DNA from: a virus
Length of the DNA stretch: 64,000 bases
Strand: one strand, 5' to 3'
Virus record (IMG/VR): IMGVR_UViG_3300023178_000009
Coordinates: 99,707-163,706 of that record
Shown here in pieces: positions 47,698 to 57,372 of the stretch. Each line of letters opens with the position of its first letter. The stretch's first letter is position 1. Under the pieces are notes generated by a model that saw only the letters and a program-made list of their open reading frames with translations, had not been told where the DNA came from and did not search any database. The translations under genes were made by a program, and so were the position numbers.

Positions 47698-49389
47698 ATG
47701 TCATATTATTCTATGGGAGATTCTTTTAAATGGTTCATGGCTCGGGTCATCGATATTAAAGATCCCGAATCATTGGGCCGTGTAAAGATTCGAGTGATTC
47801 ATGATCAAACTGGTGAACTAGGTAAAAAGACAAAAACATTTGGCATTTTAGATGACGATTTATTGTGGGCATATCCAATATCTGCTATTCAATCTGCCAG
47901 TTTATCATGGAAAAAAGTAGTAGAGCTTGAAGAATATCCAGTGCCCGATTGGATTGATGCTGTTGGTTTATCTCCTACCGGTATAGCAGTTGGCTCGTAT
48001 GCATTTGGTTTTTATTTAGATGGTCATGAAGGAAACATTCCACTCATCTTTGGTACGTATCATAAAATCTCTGCATATCCTGAACCACCTACAGATCCAC
48101 AAACTGGTGAGATGCTGCAAATCAAACCACCGGAAGAAGATAAACCATATTATGATGTTGCTGCTTTAGCTAAAGGATTCTTATTCGATCCTGAAGCTGA
48201 GGAAACGCGGCCTGGTCAAACATTACCAAAAGAACCATATTCTATAAGCTCGTTATGGAAAGAGAACGAGACCGATCTGGCACCGGTTGATGAGTTTGTA
48301 ACAGCATATAATGCAGAATATCCATATAATTTGACTTATACAACAAAAGCCGGACATGCCATTGAATTGGATGATACCATTGGTGCAGAAAGAATTCATA
48401 TCTGGCATAAATCAGGTAGCTATGAAGAAATATCATCGGGTACTAATCCAACAATCGATGATGATGATTCTAAGGAATGGCCACTCGATGGCCCAGTAGG
48501 ATATAGCTATAAAACGGCAGGCGGTGTAGATGAGAATGAATATGATGGTCGACGTAATCGAAAGACAATGGATTCATTTTTTGATACAGTAATTAAAGAT
48601 AAGAACGAACTTACTTTACGTGATCATAATACCGAGGTTGCTAATACCGAATCAATAAAAATTGGCAACACACAATTTGTAACTATAGGTCATAAAGTAT
48701 GGCCAGGCAATCGTATTAATGATAATGGCGAGACTGATTATGAGGGCGGTGGTCTTGCTGAATTAAATTCATATTTTGATGTAGCTAATAATACATCAGT
48801 CACAACTGGTAATAATTATCTTTTGCAAGTAGGATATGTTCCTGATGCAGAACGTAGATTCAGAGATACAGGTGATCCTATCGATGAATTTAATTATCTG
48901 GTTGATGTGGCAAATAATGTTGAATGGACATCGGGTAATAATTTTAATCTCGCTATAGGATATGGACATAAAGGTGAAAGAGACTTATTAAAAGAAGATG
49001 AATTTAATCTGATTATTGATACTGCTAATAATTCAGTATATACATCTGCAAACAATTCTCAAAGATGGGTTGGATATGGTAAAAGCTCGCGAGTACAATT
49101 AGGAGAATTTGAAGATAGAACAGATGTTGCAAATAATCAGTATTTAAACGTAGGTAATAATCAAATAATTACAATTGCCAATAATCAGAATGTTTCTGTT
49201 GGTGCAAATTGTGTGGTAGCTATAGCTGATAACTGTACAGTGACTATTGGTCAAAATTGTAGTATTACTGTTGGAGGCAATGCTACGATTTCAGTGTCTG
49301 GTACTATGGATATGAATTCAGGTGGTGCTATGAATATTAGTAGTGGAGCATCTATAACGATGTCCGCACCAACGATTGATATCAACTAA
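47698..49389 (+). CDS. 5: Baseplate central spike gp5-like without lysozyme domain (563 aa)
   Basis: N-terminal OB-fold: ARVIDIKDPESLGRVKIRVI, YPISAIQSASLSWK, GSYAFGFYLDGHEGNIPLIF-GTYHK. The middle has no E-D-T catalytic lysozyme region (T4 gp5 carries one); instead KAGHAIELDDTIGAERIHIWHKSG is the VgrG-like strand before the shaft. Four units at a spacing of about 40 residues (V/T-A-N-N...G-N-N) occupy about 361-500, then a triple beta-helix stretch with N-N-Q, V-T-I-G and T-I-S-V-S-G repeats. ATG 47698, 3 nt after the gp27-like stop. Confidence 0.85.
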   Translation: MSYYSMGDSFKWFMARVIDIKDPESLGRVKIRVIHDQTGELGKKTKTFGILDDDLLWAYPISAIQSASLSWKKVVELEEYPVPDWIDAVGLSPTGIAVGSYAFGFYLDGHEGNIPLIFGTYHKISAYPEPPTDPQTGEMLQIKPPEEDKPYYDVAALAKGFLFDPEAEETRPGQTLPKEPYSISSLWKENETDLAPVDEFVTAYNAEYPYNLTYTTKAGHAIELDDTIGAERIHIWHKSGSYEEISSGTNPTIDDDDSKEWPLDGPVGYSYKTAGGVDENEYDGRRNRKTMDSFFDTVIKDKNELTLRDHNTEVANTESIKIGNTQFVTIGHKVWPGNRINDNGETDYEGGGLAELNSYFDVANNTSVTTGNNYLLQVGYVPDAERRFRDTGDPIDEFNYLVDVANNVEWTSGNNFNLAIGYGHKGERDLLKEDEFNLIIDTANNSVYTSANNSQRWVGYGKSSRVQLGEFEDRTDVANNQYLNVGNNQIITIANNQNVSVGANCVVAIADNCTVTIGQNCSITVGGNATISVSGTMDMNSGGAMNISSGASITMSAPTIDIN

Positions 49390-49676
49390 TGCCAGCTGCA
49401 GCAAGAAAAGATGATGCGATCGCATGTGGTTCTAAGATCAATGCGGGTTCTGGTAACGTTAATATAAATGGTAAAGCTGCAGCCAGAAAAGGTGATGCAT
49501 GTGTTGAACCGGGTTTTTCTGACCATGTTATAGATGAGGGATCAGGCACAGTAAACATTAATGGTAAAAAAGCAGCGCGTGTCGGTGATAAGGTTACGAC
49601 TCATACGAAGTCTCCACCTGAACACGTTACACCAGCAATTAGTGCTGGTTCTGGTAATGTAAATATAGGCGGATAA
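49389..49676 (+). CDS. PAAR-repeat spike tip protein (95 aa)
   Basis: Three repeats of the form x-G-S-G-N-V-N-I-N-G-K-A-A-A-R-x-G-D (AGSGNVNINGKAAARKGDAC, EGSGTVNINGKKAARVGDKV, AGSGNVNIGG) and conserved H/C residues. PAAR proteins cap the spike as a sharp cone, usually binding one metal ion. TAATG-coupled to gp5, functionally the T4 gp5.4 equivalent. Confidence 0.93.
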   Translation: MPAAARKDDAIACGSKINAGSGNVNINGKAAARKGDACVEPGFSDHVIDEGSGTVNINGKKAARVGDKVTTHTKSPPEHVTPAISAGSGNVNIGG

Positions 49677-49679
49677 ATA
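49672..49679 (+). promoter_or_regulatory. Late-promoter-like GATAAATA box
   Basis: GATAAATA overlapping the PAAR stop, 23 nt before ATG 49703. Would give an internal promoter for gp25-gp6-gp7. Confidence 0.45.
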
Positions 49680-49702
49680 AGAAAAATAAGTAGGACACTT
49701 AT

Positions 49703-50137
49703 ATGGGCGTCAGAGTAGCAAAACAAAATGAAGAGTATAAATTATCAGGTCGGGTAGATGATATCTATTCCGATTTTAATCATACTTTTCGAGCACACCC
49801 AAACACTGGTCAAATCGTAAGAAAAACGAATGTTGATGCAGTGAAATTGGCTTTGCGCAATTTGATTTTGACTAATAAATATGAGAGACTACGCAATCCT
49901 CGTTATGGTGGAAATATACGACGATATCTGTTTGAAACAATTGAACCGCGTATTGAATCAGAGATTGCGCAAGAAATTGAATATATGGTTCGAAATTATG
50001 AACCACGAGTTCAGTTAGTAGAGACAAAAGTAAAAGCATCGGAAGAAGATCAAGCTGTTTACGTAAGATTAATATTTTATACAGTAAGCGCTAAAGATCA
50101 ACAAGAAATTGATTTAGTATTGTATAAGGTAAGATAA
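49703..50137 (+). CDS. 25: Baseplate wedge gp25 (144 aa)
   Basis: gp25/GPW family wedge protein binding the sheath and gp6/gp53. Landmarks: DIYSDFNHTFRAHPNTGQIV, AVKLALRNLILTNKYERLRN, RYGGNIRRYLFE with the E-P-R motif (TIEPRIESEIAQEIEYM), and NYEPRVQLVETKV. Length close to T4 (132). Confidence 0.93.
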   Translation: MGVRVAKQNEEYKLSGRVDDIYSDFNHTFRAHPNTGQIVRKTNVDAVKLALRNLILTNKYERLRNPRYGGNIRRYLFETIEPRIESEIAQEIEYMVRNYEPRVQLVETKVKASEEDQAVYVRLIFYTVSAKDQQEIDLVLYKVR

Positions 50138-50280
50138 TGGCAAAAACAAAAGCGGGCTTCGGTGTAGCCGTACATGAAAGAACACCAAAAAGCACTTCTA
50201 TTGGTAGAGGTAAAATCAAAATGTCGTCCATGAATAAAAAGAAGAAAGCGTCTTATAAAAAATATAGAGGACAAGGCTAA
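50137..50280 (+). CDS. Small basic protein between gp25 and gp6 (47 aa)
   Basis: TAATG overlap with gp25 and TAATG overlap with gp6 indicate that it is translated. MAKTKAGFGVAVHERTPKST, then a Lys-rich end (MNKKKKASYKKYRGQG). Related small basic genes often lie at this place in marine T4-like phages; possible linker or chaperone. No family assigned. Confidence 0.65.
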   Translation: MAKTKAGFGVAVHERTPKSTSIGRGKIKMSSMNKKKKASYKKYRGQG

Positions 50281-52079
50281 TGGCCACTAGTAACGATCTA
50301 ACATCATTAGATTTCGATTCGATCAAGGAAAACTTGAAGACTTATATGAAGTCTCAAGATATTTTTCAAGATTATGATTTCGATGGATCTAATCTTAATG
50401 TGCTGCTCGATGTGTTATCATATAATACGTATTTAAACGCTTTCTATTTAAATATGATTAGTAACGAAATGTTTCTCGATACAGCATTATTGAAAGACTC
50501 TATTATTTCGCATGTAAAAGAATTGAATTATATCCCTCGATCATTTCGATCTGCCGTTGCCGAAGTTAATATTACATTAGTCGATTCATCTGATGATGCT
50601 ACTATTCTTTTACCTCGAGGTACTACATTTACCGGCACATCAGGTAATCGAAATTTTACTTTTACTTTAGCAGAAAATGTACAAGCTATTAGTACTAATG
50701 TAAATAATGAATTCGTCGCTTCTAATGTAATTATTCATGAAGGAGATTATGTAAGTGATTCATATGTTTCGAATGACTTAAGTCCAGTCAGATATGTAAT
50801 TAAAAATAAAACCGTTGATACTAATAGTATTCGCGTAACTGTAATTGAAGATAATGGTGCTGTTGTAATTAATTATACTATTAGAGATAGTCTTTTTGGT
50901 ATTGATTCGACAGATACGGTATTTTTCTTACAAGCTATGGAAAACGATACTTATGAAATTTTATTTGGGGATGGTGTAATTGGCCGGCCGCCTAAAAACA
51001 ATTCAATTGTTTTAATTGAATATCGAACATCTAATGGTGAATTGCCAAATGGTATTGCAACATTTGTAGCAGATGACGATATTGGAACGGCTACAGTTAC
51101 TAAAATCGAAACATTATCAAAGGCATCAGGTGGTTCAATTCCGGAATCACTGTCATCAATTAAATTTAATGCGCCGCGCGCCTTTACAACTCAAGAACGT
51201 GTAGTAACGGCGGGTGATTATTCAACATTATTAAAAGCAAATTTTTCAGAAATAAATGATGTACTCGCCTATGGTGGAGAAGAATTTACACCACCACAGT
51301 TTGGTAAAGTTATTGTAGCAGTAGATTTAAATAATACAGATGAATTACCACAAACTTTTAAAGATAAGTATTATGATTTCATTAAACCTAGAAGTCCTCT
51401 ATCTATCGATCCAATATTTGTAAAACCTGAATACACATATGTGAGTGTAAAAACAAACGTTAAATATGATATTGGTCAAACATCTTTGAATGTTGACGAT
51501 ATTCGCAGTCTTACTATTTCTGCTGTACAACAGTATAATGATGAATTTTTAAATGGCTTTGGTAAAACATTACGTTTTAGTAAATTAACTGCTGCTATCG
51601 ATGATGTACAACCTGCCATTATTAGTAATGATACAACAGTTGTTGCTACTAAGTTTATTCCATATGATGAGAATAGACAAAACTATACGTTAGATTTTTC
51701 TATGCAAATTGAAGATAATCGTGGACAGAAACGAGGTAGGCATGCTTCAAAACAATTGTCAGCTGTTTATAGTTCAGCATTCCAATTCCAAGGCGATGAG
51801 TCTTTCATAGAAGATGATGGTGAAGGCAATTTGTGGGTTGTAAGAAACGTAACAGATAATGATGATATTATTGAACATGAACAAGTCGCTAAAATTGGTT
51901 CTGTAGATTATACTCAAGGTTTAATTATTATTGAAAACTTTGCTTCATCACAAGTATATGGTGGTAATTTAAAGATTTCAGTTATACCAAAAGATAGCGA
52001 TATCGAAGCACAGAAGAGATCTATTCTTCGTGTTCTCGACGAAGATATTGTAGTTAACGTGCAACAGGTTCGAATCTAA
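50280..52079 (+). CDS. 6: Baseplate wedge gp6 (599 aa)
   Basis: gp6/gpJ-type protein forming the inner ring dimer. N-terminus SLDFDSIKENLKTYMKSQDI-FQDYDFDGSNLNVLLDVLSY, then NTYLNAFYLNMISNEMFLDTA is a clear gp6 signature, followed by RGTTFTG, YEILFGDGVIGRPPKNNSIV, a baseplate_J-like strand block and PQFGKVIVAVDL. T4 gp6 is 660 aa. Overlaps the neighbours by one base at each end (TAATG). Confidence 0.95.
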   Translation: MATSNDLTSLDFDSIKENLKTYMKSQDIFQDYDFDGSNLNVLLDVLSYNTYLNAFYLNMISNEMFLDTALLKDSIISHVKELNYIPRSFRSAVAEVNITLVDSSDDATILLPRGTTFTGTSGNRNFTFTLAENVQAISTNVNNEFVASNVIIHEGDYVSDSYVSNDLSPVRYVIKNKTVDTNSIRVTVIEDNGAVVINYTIRDSLFGIDSTDTVFFLQAMENDTYEILFGDGVIGRPPKNNSIVLIEYRTSNGELPNGIATFVADDDIGTATVTKIETLSKASGGSIPESLSSIKFNAPRAFTTQERVVTAGDYSTLLKANFSEINDVLAYGGEEFTPPQFGKVIVAVDLNNTDELPQTFKDKYYDFIKPRSPLSIDPIFVKPEYTYVSVKTNVKYDIGQTSLNVDDIRSLTISAVQQYNDEFLNGFGKTLRFSKLTAAIDDVQPAIISNDTTVVATKFIPYDENRQNYTLDFSMQIEDNRGQKRGRHASKQLSAVYSSAFQFQGDESFIEDDGEGNLWVVRNVTDNDDIIEHEQVAKIGSVDYTQGLIIIENFASSQVYGGNLKISVIPKDSDIEAQKRSILRVLDEDIVVNVQQVRI

Positions 52080-55000
52080 TGGCTATAGATTTTACAAAAA
52101 ATATAAGCAATCTTGTCGCTGATCAATTTCCTGCGTTTTATCAGGAAGAAGGCGAAATGTTTATTGCTTTTGTAAAAGCATATTATGAATGGATGGAAAC
52201 TGAAGGTCAGGTTCTGTATGGTGCACGAAGATTATCAGAATTTAGAGACATCGATAAAACTGTCGATGATTTTATTCTACGATTTAAAAACAAATATCTA
52301 GCAAACATTCAATTTAACGTTGCAACTAACAAGCAGTTATTCATCAAAAATGCTTTGGAATTTTATCGAGCCAAGGGTTCTGAGCGCGCCGTTGATTTAT
52401 TCTTCAAACTCGTATATGGATTAGAAGCACGAGTTTATTATCCCGGTGATGATCTATTTAAATTATCTGATAACACTTGGCAGAATGAACGCTATCTTGA
52501 AGTCATTCCAAATAGAGATAACTTAAATTTTGTAGGACAGCAAGTATTTGGAGCAATCTCCGGTGCGACGGCTTTTGTAGAAAGATTAGTGCGAGTAAAA
52601 AAAGGCTCGCAAATGATAGAAGTTTTATATCTATCTGGTTTAAATGGAGATTTTCAAACAGCAGAAAATGTTATCACTCGAAATTTAGGTGATAATAATG
52701 TAACAGCTCGAATAAATGGCTCACTTACAAGCTTTGAGATTTTAACTTCTAGTGGCGGATTTGATGTAGGTGAACAGGTATATGTTGTAGATGGTCGAGG
52801 AAAGAAAGCAAGAGCCTTCGTAAAACAAACCACTGACTATGTAGGTATCGTAGAATTTAAACTTATCGACGGTGGTTGGGGATATTCTAACGAAGCACAA
52901 ATTATTGGTTCAGAAAGATCATTCAGATTTGATAATATAACATTTGAAGACACAGATTATTTTTATCATACAGATTTAGAAAGACAATTTCAATTAGTTA
53001 CACAAGACTTGGCTCTTATCGACTTAGATCCAAATTCTGTTAATACTGAAACAGCATTCCAATTGAGTATTGGTACAAAAATATATGCATATGAGAATAA
53101 TGATCCATCAACCTATCCAACACCTTTATTTGAAGCAAAAATTGTAGAAAAAAACTCTACTTCTAATACAATGGTAATTAATTATATTGAAGCAGATTAT
53201 ATCGATGCGAATGGTGATATTATTTTAGATTCGAATAATAATATTGAATTATTCGGTAATACTGTCACAGAATTCTATACATCGACAGATTCAGCTGGTA
53301 CAGGCGGTGCAAACACAGATCTGACAATAAACATTGATAGTAATGCGGCTGCTATCACAGATGTAAAAGCACAAGCAAATATTATTGCATGGGGTGATAC
53401 TTTTACAATTGAATATACTGGCGGAAATTTAAATGCTGGTGATGTATTATATCAACACGAAGATATAGCAGAACAAAGATATAGTTATTATAGTGTAGCA
53501 AATACATACGCAATTGTTGATGACGGAAGTCAAAAACAATATGCTAATGTAAAACGCAGTGTAGGTTTTCCGCGAACTAATAGAATATCATATCGCGAAA
53601 CTGATGGGCTTGAAATTAGTATTGTTGATATTTCAAATGTAGAAGCCGGTGCTATTAGTTTTGGTAATGACTTAGTTAATCAGACTCCATTTAAAGATTT
53701 TGCAAATACATACAGTTCGAACACTGGTTTTCATTCTGCAAAAAACGATAGCTTTACATATACTCAGGCGGCCATATTTGAAATAGATGAAAGATCTGAA
53801 TTGCAAGGTTTAACACAATGGGCATCTGGCGAAGTCATTAATACCGAAGCAAATCAAATTATTCATGGTGGTTCAGCATCGGCTAATTTGACAGTCGCAA
53901 TCGATTATGTCAATGAAAATGGACTAGGCAGTGTTGACTTTGCTAATACTACACTTGCAGATGCTTTGTCGATTGATACCAATTTACAAAAAGAATACGG
54001 TTCAATACAGGCGATTGTAACCACGGCACAAGGTCGAGAATACTCACGTGACCCATTCTTTATTGTATATGAACCTGATTTTTATCATTGGGACCGATAT
54101 GATTTTTATATCAAATATAAGTTAGAACCACAAGTAAAAGCTTTTCGAATCGGTGAAAATATTGTTACACTAAACGGAAATCCAGAAGCAAAAGCTCGTA
54201 TATACGAACATAACCCAACAACCGGTGAAATTAAAGCCCGTCGAATTAAAGTATCTGATTATGATGATGTTAGAAATATTAGTTTGATTACCGGTAATAG
54301 TGGTAGTGGTACTGTTACAGTAACTGTTACTGCTAAACATACTATAGAAGATGGTGATGTAGTTTCGATTACAAATACAACCAATTTTAATGTTGCTGAT
54401 GTGGTAGCTACGAAGATAGATGAGTTTACATTCGAATATGCAGCAACCATTGTAGCTGCAGATGAAACAACTGGTAACATAACTGGTAATATTGAAGATC
54501 ACGTTTGGTTAAGTGATGACTTTAGAATTGGTGATACAATTACTGGTGAACAATCAGACGTCTCAGCTGATATTGAAGTTGTAGATGAAATGCGAATGCA
54601 ACCTCGCACGGGTTTAAATGCAGACGTCGACGCTAGAGCATTTAGTGGTAGTGGTTTTGCGACTGAGATCGAAGTATTAGATTCTGGTTTTGGTTACTTT
54701 GGTAAAAGATATGCTGCAGGCGTATTAACAGAACAAGCTAATAGACCTGCGATTCCTGGCGAAACTTTAAATTTAAAATCGGCTGTTGACGAAGATAGAA
54801 CTATTCAAGCTTATGGTTTCCTTGGTAAACAAGGTGTAGCTCCGGGTGTACATCCAAATCGAAAATCATTTTTAAGTGAAGACAAATATCTAGCTGATAA
54901 TGATTTCTATCAAGAATATTCTTATCAGGTATTAACAGCCTTGCCGTTCGATAAATATAAACAAACGTTGATCGATGTGTTACATGTTGCCGGCACAAAA

Positions 55001-55135
55001 CCATTTGGTGGTTATGTAGGAACATCTATATCAAATTTAAATATTCAGACGTCGACTTCGATGGCTCAATATACAATTAAGCAATTCCCGATGTTTGTTA
55101 ATGATCAGTCCTTCTTTACACATACGGCGACATAA
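52079..55135 (+). CDS. 7: Baseplate wedge initiator gp7 (1018 aa)
   Basis: N-terminus FTKNISNLVADQFPAFYQEE-GEMFIAFVKAYYEWMETEGQ, then NALEFYRAKGSERAVDLFFKLVYG, is typical of gp7-type wedge proteins in marine T4-like phages. The rest is beta-rich repeats (GFDVGEQVYVVDGRGKKARA), with an apparent inserted Ig/receptor-like part near 54300-54480 (SGTVTVTVTAKHTIEDGDVV). Length nearly equals T4 gp7 (1032). Confidence 0.85.
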   Translation: MAIDFTKNISNLVADQFPAFYQEEGEMFIAFVKAYYEWMETEGQVLYGARRLSEFRDIDKTVDDFILRFKNKYLANIQFNVATNKQLFIKNALEFYRAKGSERAVDLFFKLVYGLEARVYYPGDDLFKLSDNTWQNERYLEVIPNRDNLNFVGQQVFGAISGATAFVERLVRVKKGSQMIEVLYLSGLNGDFQTAENVITRNLGDNNVTARINGSLTSFEILTSSGGFDVGEQVYVVDGRGKKARAFVKQTTDYVGIVEFKLIDGGWGYSNEAQIIGSERSFRFDNITFEDTDYFYHTDLERQFQLVTQDLALIDLDPNSVNTETAFQLSIGTKIYAYENNDPSTYPTPLFEAKIVEKNSTSNTMVINYIEADYIDANGDIILDSNNNIELFGNTVTEFYTSTDSAGTGGANTDLTINIDSNAAAITDVKAQANIIAWGDTFTIEYTGGNLNAGDVLYQHEDIAEQRYSYYSVANTYAIVDDGSQKQYANVKRSVGFPRTNRISYRETDGLEISIVDISNVEAGAISFGNDLVNQTPFKDFANTYSSNTGFHSAKNDSFTYTQAAIFEIDERSELQGLTQWASGEVINTEANQIIHGGSASANLTVAIDYVNENGLGSVDFANTTLADALSIDTNLQKEYGSIQAIVTTAQGREYSRDPFFIVYEPDFYHWDRYDFYIKYKLEPQVKAFRIGENIVTLNGNPEAKARIYEHNPTTGEIKARRIKVSDYDDVRNISLITGNSGSGTVTVTVTAKHTIEDGDVVSITNTTNFNVADVVATKIDEFTFEYAATIVAADETTGNITGNIEDHVWLSDDFRIGDTITGEQSDVSADIEVVDEMRMQPRTGLNADVDARAFSGSGFATEIEVLDSGFGYFGKRYAAGVLTEQANRPAIPGETLNLKSAVDEDRTIQAYGFLGKQGVAPGVHPNRKSFLSEDKYLADNDFYQEYSYQVLTALPFDKYKQTLIDVLHVAGTKPFGGYVGTSISNLNIQTSTSMAQYTIKQFPMFVNDQSFFTHTAT

Positions 55136-55138
55136 ATA
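55131..55138 (+). promoter_or_regulatory. Late-promoter-like CATAAATA box
   Basis: CATAAATA overlapping the gp7 stop, 23 nt before ATG 55162; geometry equal to that at 49672. Confidence 0.5.
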
Positions 55139-55161
55139 TAAATTTAGGATTAAAATAAGTC

Positions 55162-57369
55162 ATGGCAAAGACACTCATACCATCAGAATTTAAGACTCAT
55201 ATAATTGATCAGCTGATCGAGTCTGTTACTGAATCTGCAAATACAGTTTATTATGCATTTATCGGTGATCATATCGCTGCAGGTGCAACTGAGGAAGAAG
55301 TTGATCAGCCTGTTCAAAACTATAATTCAATTCAAATACAAACATATCGAAATATGTTAATTGGTAAAAGAATGAGTTTTGATGATATTAAATTTATGAT
55401 TCCTCGTTATGACTGGGAAACAGGTACAGTATATGAAATGTATGATGATACTGTAACTAATCTACTCGACAAAAATTTCTTTGTATGTGTTGATGAGAAT
55501 GCATATAAGCATGTTTACAAATGTCTCTATAATGCCAATGGCGCACAAAGTACATCCAAGCCATTATTTAAAGATGCACAGTACGATGCAGAATTATATG
55601 AAGAAGGCGATGCATATTATGAAACAACAGATGGTTATCAATGGAAATATATGTATTCTATTGATTCGCGTACTTTTTCTAAGTTTGCTACTCAAAAATA
55701 TATTCCAGTAACAGCTAATACTACTATTGAAGCCAATGCAAGTGAGGGATCGATCGACGTAATTAGAGTTATATCTACTGGAAAAAACTATAGAAATTCA
55801 AAATCGGGTCAATTCATTGCTGAAGATTTTAATCGTATTACAACCACGATTGCCGATGGAGCAGGCATTGCTGATCCGACTCTATGGTATCGTATTCGCG
55901 AAGCTTCGCAGGTAGAAAATTTCTATGCCAACACTGTGATGTATCTTACGAGTGGCACTGGCTCCGGAGAATATAGATCAGTTGTACAATCTAAATATGT
56001 TACAGGCGTTGGAGTTGTTGTAAAAATCGAACAGCAATGGACACTAGCACCTGATGATACTACTACATATGAACTATCACCAGAAGTTAGAATTACCGGA
56101 AATGGTGATGAATCAGTAAAAGCCATTGCACGTGCCGTGATTAATACTGCAGCTGCAGATAGTATTGATCGAATCGAAATGTTAGAAAATGGAAGAGGAT
56201 ATACATACGCAGTAGCCGATGTCTTAATTGGTGCACCTGCAGATGAAGATCTCGAACAATCGGGTGTGTTAATTGAAACTACACCTGCACAACTTAGACC
56301 AATTATTTCTCCTCAAGGTGGCCACGGCGCAAATACTGCAGTTGAATTGGGTGCTAAACATCTAGCGATGTACATGAAATTTAATAGAGACGAAACTGGT
56401 TTGATTGCAACAGAAAATACGTTTGGTCAATTTGGAATCGTAAGAGATCCAATGTATGCAAACGTTGAAATATATTATACATCTCCCACTGGTATTTTTA
56501 TTGAAGATGAAGACGTCGAACAATTTATACCATTAAAATTAAATGGAACGTTTAATGCAAACACTACATTGCAAGATGGAAAATTTGTGCAAAGAACAGA
56601 CGGATTAGAAGATAATTACGCTGAATTTTTTGACACAGGCGATAAGATCTATATAAAGAATGCAGATAATACTGATCAAGTTTTTATGACAGAAGTTGCA
56701 GTGGGTTCAAATACTACCGCGATTTCATTGAAAGATGAAATCGCTTTTCTTGTTGATGGATTTGATTTTAATGTTGAAGTCTTTAGGTCTAAAACAGTTG
56801 CAACTGCAAAAATTACAAACACAAATCCACCTGTAGCATCACCGGGTGCTACTGCGTTCTTATGTGATAAGGTAGAACCTAATTTTGTGGTCGGCGAATT
56901 AGTATATGGTAGAACATCGCGAGTCGTAGCAGAAGTCACTGGTATTGATATAAATAATAGGATTAATAGTAGTACTGCAACATTTAACTTTGCTGATTAC
57001 AATCAAATGTTAAAAATTCAAGGTACTACTACTGATACACTAGAATATAATGAAAAAGTAAGACAAGTACCTTTTAATACTGCTGAAATTCAAGGTGCTT
57101 CTCCCATCGATGCAACTGGATTTATACATTCGTGGACAAGCGATCAAATAAATCTAACAAGAGTCGAAGGTGATTTTCAATCCGGAGGAAATGAAATTAC
57201 TGGAGACAACAGTGGTGCAGTTTTTGAACGAGTGCCAGGTGATAACTTCGATATCACATACGGAGATCTAGATCCAAATGAAGGATCGATCATATATATA
57301 CAAAATGATATACCTGTTTCCAGAGAACAGAATCAATCAGAAGAAATTCGAGTAATCTTGGAGTTTTAA
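55162..57369 (+). CDS. 8: Baseplate wedge gp8-like (735 aa)
   Basis: N-terminal gp8 features: VYYAFIGDHIAAG, IQTYRNMLIGKRMSFDDIKF-MIPRYDW, YKHVYKCLYNANGAQSTSKP and DGYQWKYMYSIDSRTFSKFA. T4 gp8 has 334 aa, so the 735-residue protein carries about 400 additional C-terminal residues made of beta domains, as in other marine relatives. Links gp7, gp6 and the peripheral fibres. Confidence 0.82.
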   Translation: MAKTLIPSEFKTHIIDQLIESVTESANTVYYAFIGDHIAAGATEEEVDQPVQNYNSIQIQTYRNMLIGKRMSFDDIKFMIPRYDWETGTVYEMYDDTVTNLLDKNFFVCVDENAYKHVYKCLYNANGAQSTSKPLFKDAQYDAELYEEGDAYYETTDGYQWKYMYSIDSRTFSKFATQKYIPVTANTTIEANASEGSIDVIRVISTGKNYRNSKSGQFIAEDFNRITTTIADGAGIADPTLWYRIREASQVENFYANTVMYLTSGTGSGEYRSVVQSKYVTGVGVVVKIEQQWTLAPDDTTTYELSPEVRITGNGDESVKAIARAVINTAAADSIDRIEMLENGRGYTYAVADVLIGAPADEDLEQSGVLIETTPAQLRPIISPQGGHGANTAVELGAKHLAMYMKFNRDETGLIATENTFGQFGIVRDPMYANVEIYYTSPTGIFIEDEDVEQFIPLKLNGTFNANTTLQDGKFVQRTDGLEDNYAEFFDTGDKIYIKNADNTDQVFMTEVAVGSNTTAISLKDEIAFLVDGFDFNVEVFRSKTVATAKITNTNPPVASPGATAFLCDKVEPNFVVGELVYGRTSRVVAEVTGIDINNRINSSTATFNFADYNQMLKIQGTTTDTLEYNEKVRQVPFNTAEIQGASPIDATGFIHSWTSDQINLTRVEGDFQSGGNEITGDNSGAVFERVPGDNFDITYGDLDPNEGSIIYIQNDIPVSREQNQSEEIRVILEF

Positions 57370-57372
57370 TCA

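Noticed and set aside
48781-49200. CRISPR-like or other DNA repeat in the spike gene
   Set aside because: Repeats are at protein level with about 40-residue period and diverged DNA; they are beta-structure repeats, not a spacer array.
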